This document shows positions 52,903-61,267 of a stretch of DNA of 64,000 bases, piece after piece. The notes beneath the pieces are model-generated. The model searched no databases. It was not told the DNA's origin and saw only the letters and a program-made list of their open reading frames with translations. A program made the position numbers and the translations under genes. The DNA comes from JANXVR01 sp034667405 (GTDB lineage Bacteria; Actinomycetota; UBA4738; HRBIN12): the NCBI GenBank assembly GCA_034667405.1, contig JAXDJX010000017.1, forward strand, positions 1-64,000, written 5' to 3'. How positions within the stretch are numbered: position 1 is the first letter of the stretch; the number at the start of each line of letters is the position of its first letter.

Positions 52903-54083
52903 TCGGGGACGTGCGCAAACAGCTCGACGGTGAGTTGGATGCGATGAGAGAGGCCGGCACCTACAAGTCCGAGCGCGTGCTCTCGACGCCGCAAGGTGCC
53001 CACGTAGGGATCACTGGGCGTGAAGGCGACCAGATCGTCAACATCTGCGCGAACGATTACCTGGGTCTGGCCAACCATCCCGAGATCGTCGCGGCCGCCC
53101 GCGATGCGCTCGATCGCTGGGGGTTCGGAGTGGCGTCCGTCCGGTTCATCTGTGGGACGCAGCAGCTGCACAAGGATCTGGAGGCCGCGCTGACCACGTT
53201 CCTCCAGACCGAGGACACCATCCTCTACCCCTCGTGCTTCGACGCGAACGGAGGGCTGTTCGAGACGTTGCTCACCGAGGAGGACGCGGTCATCTCCGAC
53301 GCGCTGAACCACGCGAGCATCATCGACGGGATACGGCTCACGAAGGCCCGGCGCCTCCGCTACGCCAACGGCGACATGGACGAACTGGAGCGATGCCTGA
53401 AGGAGTCGGCGGGCGCTCGGCGCACACTCATCGCGACCGACGGCGTGTTCTCGATGGACGGTTTGATCGCAAACTTGTCGGCCATCTGCGATCTCGCCGA
53501 ACGCTACGGCGCGATGGTCATGGTCGATGACTCCCACGGCGTCGGGGTGTTGGGGGCGCGTGGTCGTGGCACCCCGGAACATCACGGGGTGATAGACCGC
53601 ATCGACATCCTCACGGGCACGCTCGGCAAGGCGCTCGGCGGCGGTGGCGGCGGGTACACGAGCGGTCGGCGGGAGATCGTCGAACTGATGCGGCAACGCT
53701 CGCGCCCCTACCTGTTCTCCAACAGCATCACCCCGGCGGTCGCCGGAGCGTCACTGCGTGCGATCGAACTGCTGTCCGCATCGACAGAGCTCCGGGACCG
53801 ACTGGTGAAAAACACGACGCTGTTCCGCGAGTTGGTTGCCGCTTCCGGCCTCACCTTTCTGCCGGGGGAGCACCCGATCGTGCCCATCATGATCAGCGAA
53901 GAACGCCTACTGAAGCCCATCACCGATGGTGTGTTCGAGGCCGGTCTCCACGTGGCCGGCTTCTCCTACCCGGTGGTGCCCATGGGCAAGGCCCGCATCC
54001 GCACGCAGGTGTCGGCGGCACACAGCGAGGATGATCTCCGCTTCGCCGTCTCGACCCTGTCACGCGTAGCCGCTGCCAACTAG
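52899..54083 (+). CDS. kbl: Glycine C-acetyltransferase (2-amino-3-ketobutyrate CoA ligase)
   Basis: 394 residues, alpha-oxoamine synthase family. The PLP Lys is K244 in GTLGKALGG. DDSHGVGVLG (210-219) and HASIIDGIR (138-146) are family motifs. It cleaves the aminoketobutyrate made by tdh into glycine and acetyl-CoA; the two starts overlap by 4 bases. The stop is followed closely by the structured RNA region. Confidence 0.92.
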   Translation: MIGDVRKQLDGELDAMREAGTYKSERVLSTPQGAHVGITGREGDQIVNICANDYLGLANHPEIVAAARDALDRWGFGVASVRFICGTQQLHKDLEAALTTFLQTEDTILYPSCFDANGGLFETLLTEEDAVISDALNHASIIDGIRLTKARRLRYANGDMDELERCLKESAGARRTLIATDGVFSMDGLIANLSAICDLAERYGAMVMVDDSHGVGVLGARGRGTPEHHGVIDRIDILTGTLGKALGGGGGGYTSGRREIVELMRQRSRPYLFSNSITPAVAGASLRAIELLSASTELRDRLVKNTTLFRELVAASGLTFLPGEHPIVPIMISEERLLKPITDGVFEAGLHVAGFSYPVVPMGKARIRTQVSAAHSEDDLRFAVSTLSRVAAAN

Positions 54084-54104
54084 GAGGTCTCACTTCCACT
54101 TCCG

Positions 54105-54395
54105 GGGCAGTTGTTGCCATCCCGCGAGAAGTAACGCACCATGTTCGGCACGAGAGGAAGGAGGTGGTCCAGCTTGCATGAACAGCCCGAGACCCTCGAG
54201 GTGACTGGCTGCTGAGCCGTCCCTCGCGGACGGGGCCACCTCCCCGTTCGCTCGCCGGGTGACCGGCAGAATCCAACCAGCTCACCGACCTCACAGCCGC
54301 CGGCTGGTCTACCGGCCGAAACCCCAGCAGGGGTGGAACCGCTAGTGAGTGCATAGCAACCGAACGGGCTGGGCCATGGCGGCTCAGCCCGTTCG
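54105..54395 (+). ncRNA. Highly structured non-coding RNA candidate
   Basis: About 290 nt between kbl and the next gene with many mutually consistent helices. An 11-bp long-range helix GGAGGTGGTCC (54160-54170) pairs with GGGGCCACCTCC (54233-54243, one wobble). Nested hairpins are CAGCC/GGCTG (54183, 54207) and CCGTCC/GGACGG (54217-54233). Further ones are GCCGG-GTGA-CCGGC, a GNRA hairpin (54254-54267), ACCAGC/GCTGGT (54276-54308) and ACCCC-AGCA-GGGGT (54321-54334). It ends in a terminator-like hairpin. A 24-codon frame from 54141 is probably not used. I recall similar conserved sequences in actinobacterial intergenic regions, perhaps of the raiA type, but this is memory, not a search. Confidence 0.65.
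54361..54395 (+). terminator. Terminator hairpin closing the structured RNA
   Basis: CGAACGGGCTG / CAGCCCGTTCG, perfect 11-bp stem around a 13-base loop, followed by a T/G-rich stretch. Confidence 0.7.
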
Positions 54396-54488
54396 CGTTC
54401 GTGGATCCGAAGCCCCGCCACTATTGCTTCCCCCGGCAACCGGGGAGTACGGTGGGCGGGTTCATACCTGATCTGGGAGGAGAGCGGT

Positions 54489-54968
54489 ATGAGACGGATC
54501 TCGATCCTGGCCCTTGGGGTAGCAGCCCTGTTGTTCGTCCCCGTCGCGTCGGCCCAAGCACACCCCCCGCACCAAGCGACGGACGAGTCTGATTTCGTTC
54601 TGAGGATCCGCTGTGACGGGTTCACCTTGGTCGACCAGGTGCACATCGAGGGTCGTCTCCAGCGCTTCTTCAACGAGGACGGGACGCGTCGCCGGGTCAC
54701 CATCCACAACCGATGGGAAGGCACGATCACGAATAAAGCTACCGGCGAGTTCGTGGCGATCGATCCGGGCCATTGGACGGACACGTTGGTTGGGTCGGTC
54801 ATCACGACCCGCGGACAGCTCTACAGCATCAAGATCGCCTCGCTCGGCATCTTCATCCACGGCGTCGGGAGGGTCGTCACGGATCTGCGTACCGGAGAGA
54901 TCCTCTTCGAGTCTTCGACCGAGGCTCATCACCAGGACTACTCGGACCTCTGCAACGCCCTCGCGTGA
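54489..54968 (+). CDS. Exported hypothetical protein
   Basis: 159 residues with GGGAGGAGAG before the ATG. Signal peptide of about 24 residues ending AQA. The mature part is beta-rich, with FVLRIRCDGFTLVDQVHIEGRLQRFF, similar to small secreted beta-barrel proteins of actinobacteria. Fourteen bases separate its stop from the ATG of the TolB-like gene, so they form one transcription unit. Confidence 0.7.
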   Translation: MRRISILALGVAALLFVPVASAQAHPPHQATDESDFVLRIRCDGFTLVDQVHIEGRLQRFFNEDGTRRRVTIHNRWEGTITNKATGEFVAIDPGHWTDTLVGSVITTRGQLYSIKIASLGIFIHGVGRVVTDLRTGEILFESSTEAHHQDYSDLCNALA

Positions 54969-54982
54969 AGGGAGGGGAACCG

Positions 54983-55860
54983 ATGCGTCAACATCAGCGG
55001 ACATTTCGCAGCCTCTACGTCGCCGGTGCCCTCACGATCACGTTAGGAACTGCGGTCGCGATCGCTGCTCCGGCGTGGGCGACGTTCCCTGGCGCCAATG
55101 GACGCATCCTGTACTCGGCGCCCCTGTCGGGAGTGCAGACGGTCTTCTCCATCAACCCGAACGGCACGGGGGTCTTGGCACTCACCTCCACCCACGAGGC
55201 CGGCAACGCCGAGTGGTCCGCCGACGGGACGAAGATCGTCTTCGATTCATACCGGAAGAACCATTGGAGCATCTTCGTGATGAACGCCAACGGAACCGGC
55301 GTGACCCGCATCACGAGCGGCGGTGACGATGTCGCCCCGACATGGTCACCCGACGGGACGAAGATCGCCTATGGCTCTCGCCTCGACGGCAACATCTATG
55401 TGATCAACGCCAACGGAACCGGCAAGACGCAGATCGCGAGCGCAGGTGCGCGGAACCAATCGCCTGACTGGTCACCCGACGGGACGAAGATCGCCTTCGA
55501 TTCCTATCGCCAGAAGCACAACGACATCTTCGTGGTGAACCCGGATGAACCGGCAGCGCCAAGCTGACCACGTTCGGCAGCAACTTCTCCCCGAGTTGGT
55601 CTCCCGGTGGCGGCAAGATCGTCTTCAGCACGTACGCCAACCAGCAGTACAGGATCGACGTGATGAACGCGAACGGAACCGGGAGGGTTGCCCTGAAGCA
55701 AGGAGGTCTGAACGTCGAGCCGGTCTGGTCACCCGACGGAACGAGGATCGCCTACACGGATAAGAGCGGCCTCAAGTCCTACGTCTACACCATGAACGCG
55801 AACGGCAGCGGAGCCACCTTGGTGAAGCGTGGCTACACGCCCGACTGGCAGCCAGCTTAG
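54983..55860 (+). pseudogene. Exported TolB-like (PD40) propeller, frameshifted
   Basis: From ATG 54983 (GGGAGGGG site) a signal peptide of about 35 residues is followed by PD40 blades, each with WSPDGTKI and a NANGTG turn. At about 55547 the expected VNPDGTG turn lacks one G, so the frame runs into TGA at 55567. Restoring one base continues through TTFGSNFSPSWSPGGGKIVF-type blades to 55860. Without the lesion the protein would be about 292 residues. It may be decay or an assembly error. Confidence 0.75.
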
Positions 55861-55914
55861 ATCCGGGCCGACGAACGTCGGGCACCCCTCGGTGAGCGAC
55901 AAACCTGCTCCTTC

Positions 55915-56574
55915 GTGGCAAGCTTGCCTCGCATGGTCCTGATGATCGGTGGCCTCGCGATCGTGATCCTCGCCGTATCGGCTTGGTGGGGTTCCTCGAT
56001 CGACCACAGAGCCGAAACGGCCGTCATCCGTGTCCCCCGGGAGCCGCGTTCCTTATTGCTCCGACCTCGTCGGCACCTCACGCTGGTACGCGCGTACCGG
56101 GATCCCGAAGCTCGACGCGATGGGTCAGGGGCGCGGACGATCTCAGTGGTTCAACGGGCATCAGTTGTTGCCATCGCGGTGGGGGTGCTGACCGCTGCAG
56201 CCGTGTTCGCTTCGTCCACGCCGGTGCGGGTCGAGGCCCGTCGAGTGTCTAGACGCGGCCAAGGTGTGTCGACGTCGCGCGGAGATGGATCAAGGCAGAC
56301 GGTGTCCCGCCCGGCCGATGGCGAGTCACCGCGTCTCGGGGACGGAAGCGCAGACGCTCCGTCCGTCGCAGCGACCCACCGCACTCCCGACCCCACTCCG
56401 ACGCCGGCGACAGACCTGAGTCCGTCCGACAGCTCGACGAGCTTCTCGGGCCTCGAACCCCCCAGGCTCGGCGGCCGGCATACCCGTCACGACGGAACCG
56501 CAAGACGCGATCCGAGCAGCCCCCGCCGAGCGAAGCATCAACGACGAGCCCACCTCCCCGCTTCCACGGGCTAG
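55915..56574 (+). CDS. Putative membrane protein with low-complexity tail (uncertain)
   Basis: 219 codons from GTG 55915 (or ATG 55933). A first hydrophobic helix (IGGLAIVILAVSAWWG), a second near 80-100 (VVAIAVGVLTAAAVFASS) and then about 115 Ser/Pro/Arg-rich residues. Codon use looks reasonable in the first half. There is no clear ribosome-binding site, and the tail resembles any GC-rich frame. If it is false, this stretch of about 800 bases is empty. Confidence 0.35.
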   Translation: MASLPRMVLMIGGLAIVILAVSAWWGSSIDHRAETAVIRVPREPRSLLLRPRRHLTLVRAYRDPEARRDGSGARTISVVQRASVVAIAVGVLTAAAVFASSTPVRVEARRVSRRGQGVSTSRGDGSRQTVSRPADGESPRLGDGSADAPSVAATHRTPDPTPTPATDLSPSDSSTSFSGLEPPRLGGRHTRHDGTARRDPSSPRRAKHQRRAHLPASTG

Positions 56575-56686
56575 CACTCCGCGTTCATATCTGCCCGCCT
56601 CCACATTTCCCTAGTGATCCGCTCATGCGAGCAGTGCGAATGGCTCGTGAGTAGCAAACCGACGGGGAGAAAGGCTAGGCCTTCCA

Positions 56687-57076
56687 TTGAGACCGCACCG
56701 CCTCATCATCGTGCTCGCCGCAGTGATCGTGCTCGGAGCATGCAGCGCCGAGAGGAGCGACACGACCGGCCAGGGAAGGACATCGTCGGTATCGCCCCCG
56801 GGTAGCTCGACCGAACCGGGGAAGGTCGTTATCCACACCTTCGCGTTCGAACCACAGACCATCAGTGTGACGGCTGGCACCACCGTGACATGGACCAATC
56901 AGGACGCGATCCTGCACACCGTCACGGCCGGGACATCCGCGAAGCCGGGAACCATGTTCGATTCGAAGCTGGACGGGATCGGCTCGACGTTCGACTTCAC
57001 GTTCTCGAAGCCCGGCAGCTACCCGTACCACTGCAGCATCCACGAGGTCATGCAGGGCGTCGTCAACGTCACCTGA
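56687..57076 (+). CDS. Cupredoxin-domain lipoprotein
   Basis: 129 residues from TTG 56687. Lipobox VLGAC with C19. After a polar linker, a plastocyanin-like domain (about 46-129) has the complete type 1 copper site: H77, C116, H119 and M122 (the last three in HCSIHEVM). It would be an electron carrier or copper-binding protein on the outer face of the membrane. It lies 48 bases before the duplicated lipoprotein on the same strand. Confidence 0.85.
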   Translation: MRPHRLIIVLAAVIVLGACSAERSDTTGQGRTSSVSPPGSSTEPGKVVIHTFAFEPQTISVTAGTTVTWTNQDAILHTVTAGTSAKPGTMFDSKLDGIGSTFDFTFSKPGSYPYHCSIHEVMQGVVNVT

Positions 57077-57124
57077 CGCCCGCTCCGACCGCCATTCACA
57101 CCGAGACCCAGGGAGGGTTAGACC

Positions 57125-58405
57125 ATGTATCGATGGATACGGATCGCGGCGCTGTCCGCACTGGTCCCGTTAGTCGCAGCAGCCGCTTGTTCGAGCAACA
57201 GTTCAACCACCACGCCGCAGGCCACCGCATCGAGTGCCTCCGATGGGATGGGATCGATGTCGTCTGCTGCTGCGATGACGGCCGACATCAGTACGGGGGC
57301 ATCGTCACTCCGCGCGACGCTGAGCACGCTGCTCCAGAGTCATGTGTACCTGGCCGGCATCGCCACCGGCGCCGCGTTGCAGGACGGGCCGACATCGTCG
57401 TCCTTCAAGGCGGCAGCCGCCACGCTTGACCTCAACTCGCAGGATCTCGCAGCGGCGGTTGGTTCCGTTTACGGAGACGCGGCGGGCAAGACCTTCCTCG
57501 CGCTGTGGCGCAAACACATCGGGTTCTTCGTCGACTACACGGTCGGCCTGGCAACCAAGGACAAGGCCATGGAGACCAAGGCCCTCAAGGACTTGGATGG
57601 TTACCGTGCCGACTTCGGCGCCTTCATCGAATCGGCAACCGGCGGGATCCTGAGCAAGGACGCCGTCGCGACCGAACTCAAGATGCACGTCGAGACGTTG
57701 GCCGCCGCCATCGCCGCACAGGCCGCGGGCAGCCCCAAGGCATTCGCCCTGCTGCGCACCGCCGCCAGTCACATGCCAATGACCGCCGATGTGTTGGCGA
57801 CGGCCTTCACCCAGCAGTTCCCGGATAAGTTCCCGGGTTCGACGGAGGATCCTGCGGCAGCCCTGCGAACCGGTCTGGAAGACCTCCTGCAGGAGCACGT
57901 GTATCTCGCCGGGATCGCGACCGGGACGGCCCTGCACGACGGTGCGACATCACCGGCCTACAAGGCAGCTGCAGCGACGCTTGACCTCAACTCGCAGGAT
58001 CTTGCCGCGGCAGTCGGCTCCGTCTACGGAGATGCAGCGGGCAAGACGTTCCTGGCGCTGTGGCGCAAGCACATCGGGTTCTTCGTCGACTACACGCTCG
58101 GCGCAGCCGCTGGTGACAAGAAGATGGAAGCTGCGGCCCTGAAGGACCTTGACGGCTACCGCGCCGACTTCGGTGCCTTCATCGAATCGGCCACGGGTGG
58201 GATCTTGAGCAAGGACGCCGTTGCGACCGAACTCAAGGGTCACATCGAGACCCTCTCGGCCGCGATCGCTGCCCAAGCTGCCGGGAGTCCCAAGGCATAC
58301 GGCCTGCTTCGCGAAGCCGGGAACCACATGCCGATGACGGCAGACGTGCTGGCCGGTGCCTTCGTCCAGCAGTTCCCCGACAAGTTCGTGCCGGCTGGTT
58401 CGTAG
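57125..58405 (+). CDS. Lipoprotein with a duplicated all-helical domain
   Basis: 426 residues with a GGGAGGG site. Lipobox at C22, then a Ser/Thr-rich linker. Two near-identical helical domains (about 62-236 and 247-421, period 185 residues) follow, each with HVYLAGIATG, LWRKHIGFFVDY and QQFPDKF. Long stretches match exactly between copies, so the duplication is recent or kept uniform. Similar domains occur in Firmicutes proteins sometimes labelled copper amine oxidase, a label with no support here. The His- and Met-containing HMPMTAD segment and the cupredoxin neighbour suggest a metal link (inference). A terminator follows. Confidence 0.75.
   Translation: MYRWIRIAALSALVPLVAAAACSSNSSTTTPQATASSASDGMGSMSSAAAMTADISTGASSLRATLSTLLQSHVYLAGIATGAALQDGPTSSSFKAAAATLDLNSQDLAAAVGSVYGDAAGKTFLALWRKHIGFFVDYTVGLATKDKAMETKALKDLDGYRADFGAFIESATGGILSKDAVATELKMHVETLAAAIAAQAAGSPKAFALLRTAASHMPMTADVLATAFTQQFPDKFPGSTEDPAAALRTGLEDLLQEHVYLAGIATGTALHDGATSPAYKAAAATLDLNSQDLAAAVGSVYGDAAGKTFLALWRKHIGFFVDYTLGAAAGDKKMEAAALKDLDGYRADFGAFIESATGGILSKDAVATELKGHIETLSAAIAAQAAGSPKAYGLLREAGNHMPMTADVLAGAFVQQFPDKFVPAGS
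57308..58387 (+). repeat. Tandem duplication inside the lipoprotein gene
   Basis: Two direct copies of about 520 bases with a period of 555 bases (57308 and 57863). Between equivalent positions the encoded protein is identical over more than 40 residues in the core. Homologous recombination could delete one copy. Confidence 0.75.
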
Positions 58406-58426
58406 TCCGCATCGGCGGCACGCACT

Positions 58427-58473
58427 CACGGAAAGAGGCTCCGGTGACCCCCCGTCCCGGAGCCTCTTCCGTG
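58427..58473 (+). terminator. Terminator after the duplicated lipoprotein gene
   Basis: 17-bp stem with one bulged A (CACGGAA-A-GAGGCTCCGG / CCGGAGCCTC-TTCCGTG) around a loop of about 12 bases. It lies between convergent genes and may serve both. Confidence 0.8.
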
Positions 58474-58484
58474 CGATGGCTCCA

Positions 58485-58766
58485 CTACTCGGACACGTCG
58501 GCGTCGCCGCGGACGGTCACCTTCGCTCCGACACGGACGACCTGATCCCATGGGATGACGGGCTGGCCGTGGACCTTCGCCTCGCCCGGACCGCCACTTC
58601 CATGCGTACCGATGCCGTAACGCTCGAGGATCCCCCGCTTCCCGACGATCAGCCCCGTGACCCGGAGATGCCCAGACGTGAGTTCTCCGCGGACGTCCCG
58701 GACGCGGCCGACGTGCTCGCCCGACTCGTTCACCACTTCCCGATCCAGCAGCTCTGACAGTCTCAT
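58485..58766 (-). CDS. PRC-barrel domain protein
   Basis: 93 residues from ATG 58766. MRLSELLDREVV then ESGEHVGRVRDVRGEL is the classical PRC-barrel opening, found in photosynthetic reaction-centre H subunits and RimM. The end (VIPWDQVVRVGAKVTV) completes the barrel. Last gene of an operon with overlapping starts; ATGA overlap with the gene before it. Confidence 0.8.
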   Translation of the reverse strand: MRLSELLDREVVNESGEHVGRVRDVRGELTSGHLRVTGLIVGKRGILERYGIGTHGSGGPGEAKVHGQPVIPWDQVVRVGAKVTVRGDADVSE

Positions 58767-59110
58767 CGGGACCCCGGGATCTTGCCGATCAGATGAGCCC
58801 AGCGAACATCGCCGCGGTTCAGGCGCAGTTCCGACGCGGGACGCGCGAGCTTCACCACAGATGTGACCGAATCCACCGCATCCCACGACAGGTGAACGGC
58901 GTTCCCCGACAGCCGCGCGGCGAGCCGCCCCAGGAGACCACGTGAGCGCCAGGCGTTGCCGCCGACCAGGATCTCGGAGACCTCGGGAGCACGGCCTGTG
59001 AGGTCCCCGAGCTCAAGGTCATCGACCTTCCCGCAGTTGTGGCCGTCCCCATCGACGAGTTGATGGTCCAGGATGCTCAAGGCGATATCGACCTCGGTGA
59101 CCTTCGTCAT
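58763..59110 (-). CDS. PRC-barrel-like protein, second copy
   Basis: 115 residues. ALSILDHQLVDGDGHNCGKVDDLEL is a divergent PRC-barrel start, and the domain closes with LSWDAVDSVTSVVKL. The C-terminus is longer than in the neighbour. It overlaps both the transporter gene and the downstream PRC gene by 4 bases (ATGA each), so all are co-translated. PRC-barrel proteins often tether other proteins or RNA; here a regulatory or assembly role for the transporter is inferred. Confidence 0.7.
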   Translation of the reverse strand: MTKVTEVDIALSILDHQLVDGDGHNCGKVDDLELGDLTGRAPEVSEILVGGNAWRSRGLLGRLAARLSGNAVHLSWDAVDSVTSVVKLARPASELRLNRGDVRWAHLIGKIPGSR

Positions 59111-60342
59111 CCCTGGCCTCCGTGCGTGAGCAGCATCAAGGGGATGGCCGACACGGCGATGACCAGGATGAGGATGAAGTAGAGGATGCCGAAGACGTTC
59201 GCGAGCTTGCCGTTGACCTCATCGCCCATGTACGTCCGGTCGTTGGCGACCAGGAGGATCGGGAGGTAGGTCAGCGGCAGCGCGACCACCGAGAAGATCA
59301 CCGAGTACTCGGTCAACTTCACGGGGTCATACCCGGTCATGACGATCACCAGCGCCAGAGCGAAGATCACCAGCCAGGACATCGTGAAACGCGGCGCGTC
59401 GGCAGGCCGCTCCTTCTTGCCCCATCGCCAGCCGAAGAATTGCGCAAGGTTGTAGGCGCCCGCGAACGATGTTTCGATGGCGGCACCGCCCACGGCGAAG
59501 AGGATGCCGACGAGCGCCAACAACAAGCCAACCTGCCCGAAGGTGTGTTCGGCGGCCAGCGCCGGCGTGCCGACGAACTGCGGCGAGATCCCCCTCGGCA
59601 GGTAGAGCATGGCGGCGACGATCATCAGGGCGAATGAGAGGAATCCGCCCAGCGCATAGCCGATGATCGCCGTGACCTTGTTCAGGCCGAGATCCTTCGG
59701 GCCCCACTGATCCTCGACTGCGCCCGAGGAATAGAAGTACACCTCGTAGGGCGTCATCGCGGCGCCGAGGAGTCCGACCACGAAGTAGAGGTAGACCAGC
59801 AGGCTCCCACCGGCATGGGAGCCGGGCACGAAGCCGTGCGCGACGTGACCCCACTGCGGGTGAAGCTTTATGGCCGCCACCGCGAAGACCAAGAGACAGA
59901 GCCCCAGATAGCCGAAGACTCGCTCGATCCACCGGAACGGAAGCACCCACGAACTGAAGATGAGCCCCACGACGCCGAGGACCAGCAACATGCGATAGGG
60001 CAGACCCGAAAGCAGTTGGAGGCAGATCGCTACGCCTCCGACCTCGGCGGCGCAGGTCATGAGGTTCACGACCTCAGAGGCCAGCAGGGTCGCGAGGCCT
60101 GCGCCGAACCCGGTCCGTTCGCGAACCAGGTCGAACACGGGACGCTTGGCGACGGCGGATACCCGTCCGCACATCTCGGAGTAGACGATGATCCCGAGGA
60201 CCCCGATCACGACGGCCCACATGAGTTGGAACCCGAAGGTCGCCCCCGCTTGGGTGTTGAACACCAGGTCGCCGATGTCGACGAACCCGCCGATGGCCGA
60301 GAAGATGCCGAGTGCGATCGCGAGGATCTTCTTGAAGCTCAC
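59107..60342 (-). CDS. Nramp-related divalent metal transporter, atypical
   Basis: 411 residues from GTG 60342, about 11 helices. The LeuT-fold helix 1 carries DIGD (22-25) where canonical Nramp has DPGN, and helix 6 reads MTPYEVYFYSSG where MPH...S is usual. These are the metal-binding positions, so ion selectivity probably differs. Similar changes are known in Nramp-related magnesium transporters, but this is a new combination to me. Coupled to a lipoprotein upstream (GTGA) and PRC-barrel genes downstream (ATGA). Confidence 0.8.
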   Translation of the reverse strand: MSFKKILAIALGIFSAIGGFVDIGDLVFNTQAGATFGFQLMWAVVIGVLGIIVYSEMCGRVSAVAKRPVFDLVRERTGFGAGLATLLASEVVNLMTCAAEVGGVAICLQLLSGLPYRMLLVLGVVGLIFSSWVLPFRWIERVFGYLGLCLLVFAVAAIKLHPQWGHVAHGFVPGSHAGGSLLVYLYFVVGLLGAAMTPYEVYFYSSGAVEDQWGPKDLGLNKVTAIIGYALGGFLSFALMIVAAMLYLPRGISPQFVGTPALAAEHTFGQVGLLLALVGILFAVGGAAIETSFAGAYNLAQFFGWRWGKKERPADAPRFTMSWLVIFALALVIVMTGYDPVKLTEYSVIFSVVALPLTYLPILLVANDRTYMGDEVNGKLANVFGILYFILILVIAVSAIPLMLLTHGGQG

Positions 60343-60755
60343 GACAACCCCGCGGCGATCTGCTCGCCCGCTTGCGCCTCCGCCTCGAGTCGGCGCACGA
60401 GCGCTGCGCTCTCCTCACGGTCAGCGGTTCCGAGCAGCTCCAGGTCACGGTGGATGCTGCCTGCGAGGTTCGTCAGTCGACGCAGGGACGACCGGAGCGA
60501 AGGCTCAGTCTGCACCGCCTCCAAGGTCGAGAGCGACTGAGAAACCGCCGTGGCGAGGTCTGATGCGTGCTCTCGAACGTAGACAGGGATCGTCCTGCCC
60601 GACGCGACATCTTGGGCCAAGAGGGCGCCCTCCGCGGCTGATGACTGCAGCGTCCCCGCCTCTTGGGAAAGCCCCTTCCCTTCGAGCACGCTCGGCGCGC
60701 CGCATCCGGCGCAGAGGATGACCAGGATGGCCGCCAGGGCCGAAGTTCGCCTCAC
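60339..60755 (-). CDS. Small lipoprotein
   Basis: 138 residues from GTG 60755. Lipobox LCAGC with C18. The remainder is a mostly helical chain (LQSSAAEGALLAQDVASGRTIPVYVREHASDLATAV) of a type seen in helical bundle lipoproteins. Overlaps the transporter start by GTGA, so it likely serves the same complex, perhaps as a metal-binding or anchoring subunit. Confidence 0.7.
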   Translation of the reverse strand: MRRTSALAAILVILCAGCGAPSVLEGKGLSQEAGTLQSSAAEGALLAQDVASGRTIPVYVREHASDLATAVSQSLSTLEAVQTEPSLRSSLRRLTNLAGSIHRDLELLGTADREESAALVRRLEAEAQAGEQIAAGLS

Positions 60756-60767
60756 TGGGGCCGGATC

Positions 60768-60938
60768 TCAGGGGTTCGCAACATCGCCCTGGTCGTCCGT
60801 TTCGCCGGAGCGTTCGCCAGCTTTGGCGCGGGCTTGTTCCTCTCGACCTTCCTCTTTCAGATCGTCGTGGCCCGTCAGGCCCCCGGCGAGCTCCTTCGCC
60901 ACACCCTTGAGTGAATCCAGCGTCTCGTCCACAGTCAT
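60768..60938 (-). CDS. CsbD-like stress protein
   Basis: 56 residues from ATG 60938 behind GGGAGGAGG. DSLKGVAKELAGGLTGHDDLKEEGREEQAR is the CsbD pattern (KGKAKELAGKxTG.DDLE.EGKAQQ), a small hydrophilic helical protein induced by general stress or low moisture in many bacteria. It lies 12 bases before the lipoprotein start, so it belongs to the same operon. Confidence 0.7.
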   Translation of the reverse strand: MTVDETLDSLKGVAKELAGGLTGHDDLKEEGREEQARAKAGERSGETDDQGDVANP

Positions 60939-61054
60939 GCCTCCTCCCTCGCGGCACGTTCGACGAACCCGCGATTACCCGTTCCGGAGACGTCGAAACA
61001 TGGTCGGGGCCTTCCGGAGCCGGAGTCTCCGGAAGCCGGGATCGGTGTGATGCG

Positions 61055-61156
61055 TCAGGAGCGTCGCAAGATCCACACGACGACCGCGATGATCACGACG
61101 ATAACGAGGATCGTCCACAGAAGCCCACCGCCGAACGCTGCCAACATCCCAAACAT
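61055..61156 (-). CDS. 33-residue single-pass membrane peptide
   Basis: MFGMLAAFGGGLLWTILVIV then VIIAVVVWILRRS: one long hydrophobic helix and an RRS end. GGAAGGGCGGTTGGAG stands before the ATG. About 115 bases upstream of the CsbD-like gene, on the same strand. Small membrane peptides of this type are often subunits or regulators. Function unknown. Confidence 0.55.
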   Translation of the reverse strand: MFGMLAAFGGGLLWTILVIVVIIAVVVWILRRS

Positions 61157-61267
61157 CTCCAACCGCCCTTCCTCAGCCGCGAACAAGGAACATGATGCTC
61201 GTCTTTACCCCGTTGCCCGCCATCCAATCCTGAAGGAACGCCGGGGGAGACGTTCGATGAGCCACGG

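Noticed and set aside
54141..54215. 24-codon frame ending EVTGC inside the structured RNA
   Set aside because: No proper ribosome-binding site; the GGAGG there is locked in the long-range helix, and the alternative frame that recurs in actinobacteria is broken by one base. RNA structure explains the sequence better.
56640..56690. Possible second c-di-GMP riboswitch before the cupredoxin gene (AGCAAACC and GAGAAAGGC)
   Set aside because: It lacks the CGCAAAGC core, the P1b/GNRA helix and the closing P1.
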